NCBI GenBank assembly: GCA_025359205.1
Contig: JANYHD010000023.1
Coordinates: 124,001-188,000, forward strand
Length of the DNA: 64,000 bases
Origin: Gammaproteobacteria bacterium
GTDB lineage: Bacteria > Pseudomonadota > Gammaproteobacteria > Steroidobacterales > Steroidobacteraceae
Reading direction: 5' to 3'
Position numbers and translations under genes: made by a program. The notes below the pieces were generated by a model. The model was not told the origin of the DNA. It did no database searches and saw nothing but the letters and a program-made list of their open reading frames with translations. Positions 29,245 to 39,481 of the stretch are shown here, in pieces (the first letter of the stretch is position 1; each line of letters starts with the position of its first letter).

Positions 29245-29760
29245 TCACTTCTTTTTTGGTGAAAACACCATGACCATCTGCCGGCCCTCCATCATCGGGA
29301 ACTGTTCGACAATCGCCGCGGCGGCGAGGTCGGTCTGGACCCGATCCAGGAGTTTTCTGCCGATATCCTGGTGCACCATCTCACGGCCGCGGAACCTCAG
29401 GGTTACCTTGGCCTTATCACCCTCGGACAGGAAGCGGGTCAGATTACGCAGCTTGACCTGGTAATCCGCCTCTTCCGTCCCCGGACGAAACTTCACTTCC
29501 TTGACCTGCTGCTGCTTCTGCTTGCGCTTGGCAGAGTGGGCCTTCTTGTTCTGCTCGAAGAGGAACTTGCCGAAGTCCATCACCCGCACCACCGGCGGTT
29601 CCGCCGTGGGCGAGACTTCAACGAGATCAAGCTGGGCGGCGAGCGCTAGCTGTAGCGCGTCAGACCTGGTCATCACTCCCGCTTGGGCCCCATCCGCTCC
29701 GATCACACGCACCGACGGCGAGGTGATCTCTTCATTACGGCGGATGCGCTTCGTTGCAAT
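29245..29760 (-). CDS. infC: Translation initiation factor IF-3 with AUU start codon
   Basis: IF-3 binds the 30S subunit and checks start-codon selection. The frame with no ATG gives [19 protein letters not shown] followed by the canonical [21 protein letters not shown] and C-terminal [14 protein letters not shown] and [18 protein letters not shown] place the start at ATT (29760), the rare codon used for infC autoregulation in many bacteria. The 171-residue product then has normal length. The start lies 9 nt after the thrS stop, with GGAGG inside the thrS end. A GTG at 29712 would remove the conserved N-terminus. Confidence 0.95.
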   Translation of the reverse strand: MATKRIRRNEEITSPSVRVIGADGAQAGVMTRSDALQLALAAQLDLVEVSPTAEPPVVRVMDFGKFLFEQNKKAHSAKRKQKQQQVKEVKFRPGTEEADYQVKLRNLTRFLSEGDKAKVTLRFRGREMVHQDIGRKLLDRVQTDLAAAAIVEQFPMMEGRQMVMVFSPKKK

Positions 29761-29769
29761 GGCTATACG

Positions 29770-31698
29770 TCAATCCTCCAACGTGTGGCGCCCGCGGCTT
29801 TCGAGCTCCTGCCGCAGCCGTTCTGCGAACGTCTGCGGGTTCATGGTGCCCAGGTCTTTGCCGCTGCGGGAGCGCACTGACAACAAGTTCGCCGCGACTT
29901 CCCTATCGCCTGCGACCAACAGGTAAGGAACGCGCTGCAGCGTGTGTTCGCGAATCTTAAAGCCGACCTTCTCGTTGCGCAAGTCGCAATCGACCAGAAG
30001 CCCTTGTTTTTTCAACATATCTGCAACATTTTGGACGTATTCATGCTGCCGGTCGGTAATGCTCATGGCGACGGCATGCACCGGGGAGAGCCAGGCGGGG
30101 AGCTTGCCGGCATGGTGTTCGAGCAGAATTCCAAAGAACCGCTCGAGCGAACCGAAGATCGCCCGATGGAGCATGACCGGGATCTGCTTCTGGCTGTGCT
30201 CGTCGATATAGTGCGCGCCGAGGCGCCGGGGCATGTTCAGGTCCACCTGCAAGGTGCCGCACTGCCAGTCGCGCCCAATCGCATCGCGCAGCACGAACTC
30301 GAGTTTGGGGCCGTAAAAGGCGCCCTCGCCCGGGTTCAGCGTGTACTGGATGCCCGCCGCCTCGGCAGCCTGCTTGAGGGCCGCTTCCGCCTGGTCCCAG
30401 ACCGCGTCCTCGCCGACCCGCTTGGGCGGGCGATCGGAAAACTTGATGCGCACCTCATCGAAGCCAAAATCACGATAGATGCTGAGGATCAGCTGCGTGA
30501 CTGCGACCGACTCGGCGGTGATCTGCTCGGGCGCGATGAAGATGTGTGCGTCATCCTGCGTGAAGGCGCGCACGCGCATCAGCCCATGCAGTGCGCCCGA
30601 GGGTTCGTAGCGATGCACCTTGCCGAACTCGGCAAAGCGGATCGGCAGGTCGCGGTAGCTGCGGATGCCCTGCTTGAAGATCTGCACGTGCCCGGGGCAA
30701 TTCATCGGCTTGATCGCATAGACGCGCTCGTCGGGCGTCTTCGTCGTGTACATGTTCTCGCCAAACTGTTCCCAGTGGCCCGAGGCTTCCCACAGGCTCC
30801 GGTCCATCAGCTCGGGGCCGTTCACTTCGCTGAAGCCTGCGGCTTCCTGCTTCACGCGCATGTAGGCGATCAGCCGCTGGAAAATACGCCAGCCCTTCGG
30901 GTGCCAGAAGACCGCGCCGGGCGCTTCCTCCTGCATGTGGTACAGGTCGAGCTCGCGGCCTATTCTGCGGTGATCGCGCTTCTCCGCTTCTTCGAGGCGG
31001 TGCAGGTACGCGTCGAGCTGCTTCTGGTCCGGCCAGGCGGTACCGTAGATCCGCTGCAGCATCTCGTTGCGTGAATCGCCGCGCCAGTAGGCGCCGGCAA
31101 CCTTCATCAGCTTGAAGGCCTTGAGCTTGCCCGTGGATGGCACGTGCGGGCCGCGGCACAAATCTTCCCAGTCGCCCTGGCCGTAAAGGCTGATATTTTC
31201 CCCGGCGGGAATGCTTTGGATTATCTCAGCCTTATAGTTTTCACCCAGGTTCCGAAAGTGCTCCACGGCGGCATCGCGCGGCAGTTCGCGGCGCTGCACA
31301 GGCTGGTCGGCCTTCGCCAGCTCGCTCATGCGCGCTTCGATCTTCGCGAGATCCTCCGTTGTGAAGGGCGTTTTGCGGGAGAAGTCGTAGAAGAAGCCAT
31401 CCTCGATCACCGGGCCAATCGTGACCTGCGCTTCCGGGAACAGCTGCTTGACTGCCTGGGCGAGCAGGTGCGCGGTCGAATGACGGATGATCTCGAGCCC
31501 CTCCGGGTCGCGATCGGTGACGATAGCGAGCGTCGCGTCCTGTTCGATGCGAAAGCTTGTGTCGACCAGCCTGCCGTTGACCTTGCCACCCAGCGCCGCG
31601 CGCGCCAGCCCCGCGCCAATGCTCGCAGCGACCTCGGCCACGGTGACCGCGTGGTCAAAACTACGTTGGGCGCCATCGGGCAGCGTGATAACCGGCAC
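29770..31698 (-). CDS. thrS: Threonine-tRNA ligase
   Basis: This cytosolic class II synthetase charges tRNA(Thr). The 642-residue protein has the TGS domain ([20 protein letters not shown]), the editing domain with [15 protein letters not shown], and the catalytic core with zinc-binding [10 protein letters not shown]. The anticodon-binding C-terminus reads [21 protein letters not shown]. The start is GTG at 31698 behind AAGGGAGA. It lies 22 nt after tRNA-Val and leads the infC-rpmI-rplT-pheST-ihfA block. Confidence 0.98.
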   Translation of the reverse strand: MPVITLPDGAQRSFDHAVTVAEVAASIGAGLARAALGGKVNGRLVDTSFRIEQDATLAIVTDRDPEGLEIIRHSTAHLLAQAVKQLFPEAQVTIGPVIEDGFFYDFSRKTPFTTEDLAKIEARMSELAKADQPVQRRELPRDAAVEHFRNLGENYKAEIIQSIPAGENISLYGQGDWEDLCRGPHVPSTGKLKAFKLMKVAGAYWRGDSRNEMLQRIYGTAWPDQKQLDAYLHRLEEAEKRDHRRIGRELDLYHMQEEAPGAVFWHPKGWRIFQRLIAYMRVKQEAAGFSEVNGPELMDRSLWEASGHWEQFGENMYTTKTPDERVYAIKPMNCPGHVQIFKQGIRSYRDLPIRFAEFGKVHRYEPSGALHGLMRVRAFTQDDAHIFIAPEQITAESVAVTQLILSIYRDFGFDEVRIKFSDRPPKRVGEDAVWDQAEAALKQAAEAAGIQYTLNPGEGAFYGPKLEFVLRDAIGRDWQCGTLQVDLNMPRRLGAHYIDEHSQKQIPVMLHRAIFGSLERFFGILLEHHAGKLPAWLSPVHAVAMSITDRQHEYVQNVADMLKKQGLLVDCDLRNEKVGFKIREHTLQRVPYLLVAGDREVAANLLSVRSRSGKDLGTMNPQTFAERLRQELESRGRHTLED

Positions 31699-31720
31699 GG
31701 AGTCTCCCTTGAGAGAAAAT

Positions 31721-31795
31721 TGGTAGGCGCGACTGGGATCGAACCAGCGACCACCACCATGTCAAGGTGATGCTCTACCACTGAGCTACGCGCCT
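31721..31795 (-). tRNA. tRNA-Val(GAC)
   Basis: A 75-nt cloverleaf with acceptor stem AGGCGCG/CGCGCCT, anticodon loop TTGACAT (anticodon GAC), T loop TTCGATC and encoded CCA. It lies immediately upstream of thrS and may share its transcript. Confidence 0.95.
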
Positions 31796-31810
31796 GTTGC
31801 AGGGCCCGGA

Positions 31811-31839
31811 ACGATACCGGAGGCCCGCATTGCTGGCAA
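31811..31839 (-). promoter_or_regulatory. Promoter of tRNA-Val/thrS
   Basis: On the minus strand TTGCCA (31839-31834) and TATCGT (31816-31811) are spaced by 17 bp, placing the transcription start about 10 nt before tRNA-Val. Confidence 0.6.
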
Positions 31840-31882
31840 GCTAAAGCGCGGATTTACCTAGGGTTTCAGCGCATGCACGGTT

Positions 31883-33931
31883 TCAGCGTTTGCGTACAGA
31901 CTGCTGTGGCACGAGCGGCCCTCCACTGAGTTCCAGCTCCAGCGCGCGCAGCCCCTCGATCTGGTCGCGCACGGCCGCCGCCTGCTCAAACTCGAGGTTG
32001 CGCGCGTGCCGGTACATGATCTCTTCGAGCCTGTGTATCTCCCGCCCCGCTTCAGCAAGGTTGCGGGGCACGGCCACGGGAACCGCGCGACCTCCGCCCT
32101 TGCCGCGGCCGGCGGGCGGCGGGGTCGCACGCGCGCCCTCCATCACGTCCGCGACGGGTTTTACGATGCTGAGCGGCGTGATGCCATGCTCGATGTTGTA
32201 CTGCGCCTGGCGCTCGCGGCGCCGGCGGGTCTCGTCCATCGCCTTCTGCATCGAGACGGTGACGCGGTCGGCGTAGAGAATGACGCGGCCGTGCAGGTTG
32301 CGCGCCGCGCGACCCATGGTCTGGATGAGTGAACCCGCCGAGCGCAGGAACCCTTCCTTGTCGGCATCGAGAATGGCGACCAGTGCGACTTCCGGCATGT
32401 CGAGCCCTTCGCGCAGCAGGTTGATGCCCACCAGCACGTCGAACCTGCCAAGCCGCAGGTCACGGATGATTTCCACGCGCTCGACCGTCTCGATGTCGGC
32501 GTGCAGGTAGCGCACGCGGATCTTGTGTTCGGCGAGATATTCCGTCAGGTCCTCGGCCATGCGCTTGGTGAGCGTGGTGATCAGCACGCGCTCGTCGGCC
32601 GCGACGCACTGGTTGATCTCGGCTAGCACGTCGTCGATCTGCGAGGTGGCGGGCCGCACCTGCACTTCCGGATCGAGTAGCCCGGTCGGCCGCACCACCT
32701 GTTCGACCAGCTGGCCCATGTGCGCGTATTCATAGGGGCCAGGCGTCGCGGAGACGAAAATCATCTGCGGCGCGAGCCGTTCCCATTCTTCGAATTTCAG
32801 CGGCCGGTTGTCGAGCGCCGAAGGCAGACGGAAGCCGTATTCCACCAGCGTTTCCTTGCGCGAGCGATCGCCCCGGAACATGGCGCCCAGCTGCGGGACG
32901 GTCTGGTGGCTCTCGTCGACCACCAGCAGCGCATTGGGCGGCAGGTAATCGAACAGACACGGTGGCGGCTCGCCGGTCTCGCGCCCCGACAGATAGCGCG
33001 AATAGTTCTCGATGCCCGGGCAGTAGCCCACTTCGCGGATCATCTCCAGGTCGAACTGCGTGCGCTGCTCGAGCCGCTGCGCCTCGACCAGCTTGTTGTT
33101 CTCGTACAGCACCTTCAGCCGCTGACGCATCTCCTCGCGGATCAGATCGAGTGCATTGACCAGCCGGTCGCGCGGCGTGACGTAGTGCGTGCCGGGATAG
33201 ACCGTGTAGCGCGGCACGCGGGCGAGCACCTTGCCCAGCAGCGGATCAAGCAACGAGAGGTTCTCGATCGTGTCGTCGAACAGCTCTACCCGCACCGCGT
33301 CGCGCGCCGACTCGGCCGGGAAGATGTCGATGATGTCGCCACGCACGCGGAAGGTGCCCGGCTGCAGGTCGATGTCGTTGCGCGTGTACTGCATCTCGGC
33401 GAGCCGCCGCAGCAGCCGGCGCTGGTCGATGCGCTCGCCGCGCACCAGGTGTAGCACCATCGCGAGATACGCCTGCGGGTCGCCGAGACCGTAGATGCAC
33501 GAGACCGTCGCGACGATGATGGAGTCGCTCCGCTCGAGCAGCGCCTTGGTCGCCGAGAGGCGCATCTGCTCGATGTGCTCGTTGGTCGAGGCGTCCTTGG
33601 CGATGTAGGTGTCGCTCGAAGGTACATAGGCTTCCGGCTGGTAGTAGTCGTAATAGGAGACGAAATATTCCACCGAATTGCGTGGGAAGAACTCGCGCAG
33701 CTCGCCGTACAGTTGTGCCGCCAGCGTCTTGTTATGCGCCATCACCAGTGTCGGGCGCTGCACGCTGGCAATGACATTGGCGATTGAAAATGTCTTGCCG
33801 CTTCCGGTCACACCCAGCAGCGTCTGGTGTGCAAGACCCGTCTCGAGGCCTTCGATCAAGCGTGCGATCGCCTGCGGCTGGTCGCCCGCCGGTCGGTAGT
33901 TCGAGACGAGTTCGAAGGGTCGAGTTTCCAT
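31883..33931 (-). CDS. uvrB: Excinuclease ABC subunit B
   Basis: UvrB is the damage-verifying helicase-like subunit of nucleotide excision repair. The 682-residue protein has Walker [10 protein letters not shown], the beta-hairpin region [20 protein letters not shown], helicase motifs DESHQT and QTMGRAARN, and the C-terminal UVR/UvrC-binding domain ([20 protein letters not shown]). The start at [12 protein letters not shown] was chosen by family N-termini; an in-frame GTG 24 nt upstream is possible. Confidence 0.98.
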   Translation of the reverse strand: METRPFELVSNYRPAGDQPQAIARLIEGLETGLAHQTLLGVTGSGKTFSIANVIASVQRPTLVMAHNKTLAAQLYGELREFFPRNSVEYFVSYYDYYQPEAYVPSSDTYIAKDASTNEHIEQMRLSATKALLERSDSIIVATVSCIYGLGDPQAYLAMVLHLVRGERIDQRRLLRRLAEMQYTRNDIDLQPGTFRVRGDIIDIFPAESARDAVRVELFDDTIENLSLLDPLLGKVLARVPRYTVYPGTHYVTPRDRLVNALDLIREEMRQRLKVLYENNKLVEAQRLEQRTQFDLEMIREVGYCPGIENYSRYLSGRETGEPPPCLFDYLPPNALLVVDESHQTVPQLGAMFRGDRSRKETLVEYGFRLPSALDNRPLKFEEWERLAPQMIFVSATPGPYEYAHMGQLVEQVVRPTGLLDPEVQVRPATSQIDDVLAEINQCVAADERVLITTLTKRMAEDLTEYLAEHKIRVRYLHADIETVERVEIIRDLRLGRFDVLVGINLLREGLDMPEVALVAILDADKEGFLRSAGSLIQTMGRAARNLHGRVILYADRVTVSMQKAMDETRRRRERQAQYNIEHGITPLSIVKPVADVMEGARATPPPAGRGKGGGRAVPVAVPRNLAEAGREIHRLEEIMYRHARNLEFEQAAAVRDQIEGLRALELELSGGPLVPQQSVRKR

Positions 33932-34003
33932 GGTCAGTCGGCTAATATAACGCACGTTTCCCTTGCCGTTTCCTTCCCAAACTTCTTCAATTAAGGATCT
34001 GTA

Positions 34004-35188
<1,185 letters not shown>

Positions 35189-35210
35189 TGACAAAATGCC
35201 GTAGTCGTCC

Positions 35211-35239
35211 TTGACGACTCGCAGTCCAGCCACGAGAAT
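35211..35239 (+). promoter_or_regulatory. tRNA-Asn promoter
   Basis: TTGACG (35211-35216) and GAGAAT (35234-35239) are spaced by 17 bp, about 11 nt before the tRNA. The -35 box is part of a 7-bp inverted repeat AGTCGTC/GACGACT. Confidence 0.65.
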
Positions 35240-35250
35240 TCGCGCCCGAT

Positions 35251-35326
35251 TCCCCGGTAGCTCAGTTGGTAGAGCGTCGGACTGTTAATCCGCAGGTCGT
35301 TGGTTCGAGTCCAACCCGGGGAGCCA
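35251..35326 (+). tRNA. tRNA-Asn(GTT), island integration site
   Basis: A 76-nt cloverleaf with acceptor stem TCCCCGG/CCGGGGA, anticodon loop CTGTTAA (anticodon GTT), T loop TTCGAGT and encoded CCA. Its 3' end is repeated at 39385-39397 (13 nt exact) and, less exactly, at 36717-36738, marking it as a likely integration target. Confidence 0.96.
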
Positions 35327-35327
35327 A
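35315..35327 (+). repeat. attL-like 3' end of tRNA-Asn
   Basis: The 13-nt sequence CCCGGGGAGCCAA at the tRNA 3' end is found again exactly at 39385-39397 in the same orientation, a pattern of site-specific integration at a tRNA. Confidence 0.6.
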
Positions 35328-35498
35328 CATTAAAAAAGCATTATAATCAGTGTTTTACGATACCATTGTGAAGTTAATTCACTCTATTCTTGCCTCTTAC
35401 GTTCTACCTCCTGACGAAAAGCTGGTCGCTCACTGATCGCCTCTGATGAGGCGACCCGGACTGGAGCTGTCAACCCAACATTCTCTACAACCATCGGT

Positions 35499-35527
35499 TT
35501 GCATCATTTATCGTAACACGTTACGAT
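35499..35527 (+). promoter_or_regulatory. Putative promoter of the toxin-antitoxin-like pair, possibly leaderless
   Basis: TTGCAT (35499-35504) and TACGAT (35522-35527) are spaced by 17 bp. Transcription would start near 35533-35534, the ATG itself, so the mRNA could be leaderless; no Shine-Dalgarno sequence precedes the ATG. The -10 box overlaps the operator. Confidence 0.5.
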
Positions 35528-35530
35528 AAA
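35507..35530. promoter_or_regulatory. Perfect 11-bp inverted repeat operator
   Basis: TTTATCGTAAC and GTTACGATAAA are exact inverted copies separated by 2 nt and end 3 nt before the ATG of the first gene of the pair. A related half-site TTACGATA occurs at 35355-35362. The position suits autorepression by the antitoxin-like product. Confidence 0.75.
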
Positions 35531-35533
35531 AAG

Positions 35534-36013
35534 ATGAGAGTTCGACGTACAGCAGCCTCACGTCTGGGCCGCCCGCCCACTGGCCGGGCAATACCCGCGG
35601 CCGAGCGCATGCGGCGCATGCGTGCTCGTCGCAAAGCGGCGGGCCTGCGGCCCGTCACGCGTTGGGTGCCGGCCGTACCGTTCTCGCAAGCGACCCCTGT
35701 CTACTCAGATCACCGACTGCACGATGCCCGAAGTCTCGCCCTGCACGCGCTCATCAGCGCCAAGATTGAGCGCGACCGGGCCCTGCTCAAGATTGCCTGG
35801 AGCAATCTCACTCGCTGGCGCAAGCGGTTCAAGGGCCTACCCGACCGCTGGTGGACCGAATGGGAGCAGTTGCTTCGCCGCCCCTGGCCGCAGGTTGCTG
35901 CACTGCTCACAGACCCGGGCGAGCAGGCCACACGCCTGCGTCAGTCCTCTCCGTTCGCCGGGATCCTGACTGCCGCAGAACGCCGGAGAATCTATGACGC
36001 GTTCCGAACTTGA
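35534..36013 (+). CDS. Putative antitoxin-like protein with DUF3018/MazE-type motif
   Basis: The 159-residue protein begins with a very basic segment (GRPPTGRAIPAAERMRRMR, then ARRKAAGLRPVTRWVP) resembling the short DUF3018 'antitoxin MazE family' motif, R...AGLRPVxxWVP. A Trp-rich helical C-terminus follows (WSNLTRWRKRFKG, WTEWEQLLRRPW, RLRQSSPFAGIL, ERRRIYDAF). It overlaps the downstream nucleotidyltransferase-like gene by 20 nt and sits behind a perfect palindrome, as autoregulated antitoxins do. I infer a DNA-binding antitoxin role; no named family covers the whole protein to my knowledge. Confidence 0.65.
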   Translation: MRVRRTAASRLGRPPTGRAIPAAERMRRMRARRKAAGLRPVTRWVPAVPFSQATPVYSDHRLHDARSLALHALISAKIERDRALLKIAWSNLTRWRKRFKGLPDRWWTEWEQLLRRPWPQVAALLTDPGEQATRLRQSSPFAGILTAAERRRIYDAFRT

Positions 36014-36524
36014 GCACATCATTCGTGCTGCAGGCGCTATCGCGAATGACACCGACATCGTCGTCGTGGGAAGCCAATCCATATTGGGCCAATTCCCCCG
36101 CGCGCCCACTGCCCTGCTCGCCTCTATGGAAGCCGATGTCTATCCCCTCCACGCGCAGGATCGCGCCGATCTGATCGACGGGAGTATCGGTGAGGGCTCC
36201 GTCTTTCATGAATCCTTTGGATATTATGCGCAGGGCGTAGGGCCGCGCACCGCCACTCTGCCCTCTGGCTGGCAGCGAAGGCTGGTGCGCGTCAAGAATG
36301 CCAACACGCGTGGCATCACCGGCTTATGTCTCGAGGTGAATGATCTCGCCATATCCAAGTACGTCGCAGGACGCGAGAAGGATCTGGAATTCACCGCCGC
36401 CCTGGCCCAGCACGCGATGACATCAAAGGCGACGCTCCTGGCACGTCTGCCCAAGACTCGCCTCGCCGCTGGTCTACGTTCACTCATACGCGGTCGCATA
36501 CTTCGCGACTTTTCAATGGATTGA
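35994..36524 (+). CDS. DUF6036-type nucleotidyltransferase-like protein, putative toxin
   Basis: The 176-residue protein starts MTRSELEHIIRAAGAIA. It has a nucleotidyltransferase-like GSQS turn (IVVVGSQSILGQFP) and an acidic strand (SMEADVYPL), followed by VNDLAISKYVAGREKD, which resembles AbiEii/MNT-type proteins that modify RNA or proteins with nucleotides. The second acidic position is not obvious, so catalysis is uncertain. It overlaps the antitoxin-like gene by 20 nt. I read the pair as a toxin-antitoxin candidate; the assignment to DUF6036 is from memory of family sequences. Confidence 0.65.
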   Translation: MTRSELEHIIRAAGAIANDTDIVVVGSQSILGQFPRAPTALLASMEADVYPLHAQDRADLIDGSIGEGSVFHESFGYYAQGVGPRTATLPSGWQRRLVRVKNANTRGITGLCLEVNDLAISKYVAGREKDLEFTAALAQHAMTSKATLLARLPKTRLAAGLRSLIRGRILRDFSMD

Positions 36525-37139
36525 CCGCTCCGGGGCGAGTGCCAGTGGGCGAGCACTTCAAAAGCAATGCGAAAACCTGGGAAGCTTCTGATTCCTACGC
36601 GGGTTCAGGACGTCTCCGCGCGCGCCAGCACAGCGCAGCAGCTGCAAGGGTACCTTTGGGGGTAACTAATCGACCTTGCGTGAGATCGCTTTACGGCTCA
36701 GTCACTTACGCTCGACTTGGAGTCCAACCCGTGAGCCATTATTCTTTATATTTAATCGTCTAAATGCGTTATCTAAAGTAATAGATTGTTATTAAGAGTC
36801 GCGGTCCTGCATGGTGCGGAATCGCATAAGACTTGAAGTCTCGATAACGGAATTGCGGTGGCTCCGGTGTATCCAAGGATTTCGCCCCGCATGGGCGCTC
36901 ATCGAGATAGCAGGCGTTGCGCGCTGGATGTGCGCCGGCGTTTTGTTTCAAGTAGTTTCCGCTCGTAAACGAAAACGCGGAACGCGGCACGCAGTGGCCG
37001 ACGCCGGGCGAGCGACGCAGCGCAGCACGCCCATCCCGGGCACGAGGGCGTGCCCATCCACGATTACTACGATCGCAGGATAGCGACTATAGTGTACTGG
37101 CCGCGGGCTTGAGCGCGAACGAGTCCCGGTGAGGATCGC
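36525..37139. other. 615-nt non-coding stretch with decayed tRNA-like and att-like sequence
   Basis: No convincing gene is present; the open frames have no ribosome binding sites or recognisable proteins. It contains GGGTACC...GGGGGTAAC repeats near 36649-36666 that resemble integrase arm sites (weak). A degraded tRNA-Asn-like segment (GGCTCAG then GAGTCCAACCC then AGCCA) occurs at about 36693-36738. An AT-rich spacer and a GC-rich upstream region of nfeD follow. Confidence 0.5.
36717..36738 (+). repeat. Degenerate copy of the tRNA-Asn 3' end
   Basis: TTGGAGTCCAACCC followed by GTGAGCCA matches the tRNA-Asn T arm and 3' end (TTCGAGTCCAACCC then GGGGAGCCA) except for two changes and one deleted base. 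It could be an old attachment site between two island segments. Confidence 0.55.
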
Positions 37140-38525
37140 GTGAGTGCACGTGCTTTACGCAGAGTTTCCGCCGCCTGGTGCGCAGCGGGCCTTATTGCGA
37201 CGACCTTCATGCCACGGTCCGTTGCAGGGTCACTGACACGCGCCCCGAATACGGTCGTCGTGCTGGACATTCGCGACGCCATCGGTCCAGCCACCGGTCG
37301 CTTTTTCGTCCAGACGCTGCAGTCCGCGCAACAGCGCGGCGCCACCCTGGTGGTAATGGAACTCGACACGCCGGGCGGCCTGGATACTTCCATGCGCGAG
37401 ATGATTCAGGCGATGCTCGCATCGCCGATCCCCGTCGTCATTTTCGTGGCGCCATCAGGCGCACGCGCGGCGAGCGCCGGCACCTATCTCCTGTACGCCG
37501 CTCACATCGCAGCCATGGCGCCTGCAACGAATCTCGGAGCGGCCACGCCCGTGCAAATGATCGACATCGGCCCTCCGCCCGCCGAGACGCCTGCGACTGG
37601 GAATGAAGCGGCCAAACAGCCGCATCCAGTCGCTCCCACCGATACGCATGAGCGCAAAGCCGTCAACGACGCTGTGGCCTATATTCGCGGTCTCGCTGAG
37701 CTGCGACACCGTAACGCGGACTGGGCTGAATCCGCAGTGCGACAGGCCGCGAGTCTGAGCGCAACTCACGCGCTCGACCAGCATGTGATCGATCTGATCG
37801 CCACTGACATACCAGACCTCCTGGTTCAGCTCGACGGCCGCAAGGTCACCACCACCAATGGCGAGCTGACACTGGCCACGCGGCACCTCGTCGTTAATCG
37901 CGTCACCGCGGACTGGCGCACGCAGTTGCTCGCAGTGCTCACGAATCCGAATGTTGCGTACCTGCTGATGCTGATCGGCATCTACGGATTGCTGCTCGAG
38001 GGTTACAACCCGGGGGCCGTGTTGCCCGGCGTCGCCGGTGCTATTTGCCTGCTGCTCGCGCTGTATTCATTTCAGATCCTTTCGGTCAATTACGCCGGCC
38101 TAGCCCTCATGCTGCTCGGTGTGGTACTGATCGCTGCGGAGGGCTTCATCGGGAGCTTCGGCGCGCTGGGCGTAGGCGGGCTCGTTGCCTTTGTGATGGG
38201 CTCGATCATGTTGCTGGATCGGAGCGTGCCGGGATTTGCCATTGCACGCCCGCTGATTGGTGCTATGGGTTTCATCGGTGGCTTGGTCGCCCTCGGCATC
38301 GTCATTTACGCTGTGCGCGCACGTTCCCGCCCGGTCGTCACGGGTGTGGATCAGCTGCTAATGGAAACCGCGGTGGCGATCGAAGACTTCGAGCAGGCGG
38401 GCCTGGTGCGTGTGCGCGGCGAGTTGTGGCAGGCGGTGACCCGCGATCCAGTGAAAACCGGTGAAACATTGCGCATCGTGCGAATTGAAGGACTCACGCT
38501 GGTACTTGAACGGCCGCGCATTTAA
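37140..38525 (+). CDS. NfeD family membrane serine protease (ClpP class)
   Basis: NfeD long forms are membrane proteases that cleave near stomatin-like partners and influence membrane quality control. The 461-residue protein has a signal/anchor and a ClpP-like domain with the Ser-Lys dyad expected at Ser112 (ARAASAGTYLLY) and Lys173 (HERKAVNDAVAYI). Five or so membrane helices follow, then a C-terminal OB-fold (GLVRVRGELWQAV). The start is GTG at 37140 preceded by GGTGAGG. It is followed 35 nt later by slipin, its usual partner. Confidence 0.9.
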   Translation: MSARALRRVSAAWCAAGLIATTFMPRSVAGSLTRAPNTVVVLDIRDAIGPATGRFFVQTLQSAQQRGATLVVMELDTPGGLDTSMREMIQAMLASPIPVVIFVAPSGARAASAGTYLLYAAHIAAMAPATNLGAATPVQMIDIGPPPAETPATGNEAAKQPHPVAPTDTHERKAVNDAVAYIRGLAELRHRNADWAESAVRQAASLSATHALDQHVIDLIATDIPDLLVQLDGRKVTTTNGELTLATRHLVVNRVTADWRTQLLAVLTNPNVAYLLMLIGIYGLLLEGYNPGAVLPGVAGAICLLLALYSFQILSVNYAGLALMLLGVVLIAAEGFIGSFGALGVGGLVAFVMGSIMLLDRSVPGFAIARPLIGAMGFIGGLVALGIVIYAVRARSRPVVTGVDQLLMETAVAIEDFEQAGLVRVRGELWQAVTRDPVKTGETLRIVRIEGLTLVLERPRI

Positions 38526-38560
38526 GGGCCGGCCGAGACTGATTATTCCGGAGAATCAAC

Positions 38561-39307
38561 ATGTATTTCGCAATACCAGTCCTCGTCTTTCTGCTGATAT
38601 TCCTGCTCTCGTTCATCAGGATTCTGAACGAATATGAACGCGGTGTGATGTTCACGTTCGGCCGCTTCACCGGTGTCAAGGGTCCAGGCATCGTCCTGGT
38701 CGCGCCGCTTGTGCAACGCCTGGTGAGGGTGGACCTGCGCGTGGTGGTGCTCAAGGTGCCCCCGCAGGACGTGATTACGCGAGATAACGTGTCGGTCAAG
38801 GTCAGCGCGGTGATTTATTTCCGCGTCGTGGACGCGGGCAAGTCCATCTTGCAGGTCGCCCAGCCCTTTGAAGCAACCAGCCAGTACGCCCAAACGACGT
38901 TGCGTTCGGTGCTGGGTCAGCATGAACTGGATGAGTTGCTGGCGCAGCGAGATCGACTGAATCTAGACATTCAGCGCATCCTGGATCAGGCAACAGAAGC
39001 CTGGGGAATCAAAGTGGCAAGCGTCGAGATCAAGGACGTGGACATTACCGAAACCATGATTCGCGCGATCGCGCGCCAGGCGGAGGCCGAACGCACCCGG
39101 CGCGCGAAAGTCATTCACGCCGAAGGCGAGAAACAGGCCGCGGCGATGCTCGTGGAGGCAGCGCGCACCTTGGCGCAACAGCCCCAGGCCATGCAATTGC
39201 GTTATCTGCAGACGCTCGCTGACATCTCGAGCGAGAAGACCTCAACCATCGTGTTTCCGCTGCCGCTCGATCTGATCCGGCCGTTGCTCGAGCGTTCAGA
39301 TACCTAA
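38561..39307 (+). CDS. Slipin (stomatin-like SPFH protein)
   Basis: SPFH proteins form oligomeric scaffolds in membrane microdomains. The 248-residue protein has one N-terminal membrane helix, the SPFH domain (YERGVMFTFGRFTGVKGPG, VPPQDVITRDNVSVKVSAV) and a coiled-coil-forming Ala/Glu-rich region (AIARQAEAERTRRAKVIHAE). GGAG precedes the ATG. It forms the widely found nfeD-slipin pair. Confidence 0.95.
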   Translation: MYFAIPVLVFLLIFLLSFIRILNEYERGVMFTFGRFTGVKGPGIVLVAPLVQRLVRVDLRVVVLKVPPQDVITRDNVSVKVSAVIYFRVVDAGKSILQVAQPFEATSQYAQTTLRSVLGQHELDELLAQRDRLNLDIQRILDQATEAWGIKVASVEIKDVDITETMIRAIARQAEAERTRRAKVIHAEGEKQAAAMLVEAARTLAQQPQAMQLRYLQTLADISSEKTSTIVFPLPLDLIRPLLERSDT

Positions 39308-39384
39308 GTACCCGAGCGGGCGGATTTTGGGGCGGGGGCGCCTTGAGTATGGGTTAGTCTAATATTTTCATTCCGCCTCCCCTG

Positions 39385-39397
39385 CCCGGGGAGCCAA
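39385..39397 (+). repeat. attR-like copy of the tRNA-Asn 3' end
   Basis: An exact 13-nt copy of the tRNA-Asn 3' terminus (CCCGGGGAGCCAA), same orientation, 4.07 kb from the tRNA. No integrase gene remains between the two copies. Confidence 0.6.
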
Positions 39398-39481
39398 TAA
39401 GAATCAATAAGCTATTTAGTTGTTAGTGCAAGGTGTGGAGATTTCTGCGCTTAACTCATTGATCTACAGCGCCGGAACACT

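Noticed and set aside
29944-31074. 376-residue plus-strand frame opposite thrS
   Set aside because: Antisense to an essential gene with full conservation; no motif or ribosome binding site.
35342-35347. TATAAT hexamer after tRNA-Asn
   Set aside because: No acceptable -35 box 16-18 nt upstream, where the tRNA end lies; considered chance in AT-rich DNA.
36811-37083. 90-residue plus-strand frame before nfeD
   Set aside because: No ribosome binding site, no family features, and it lies in a decayed island spacer.
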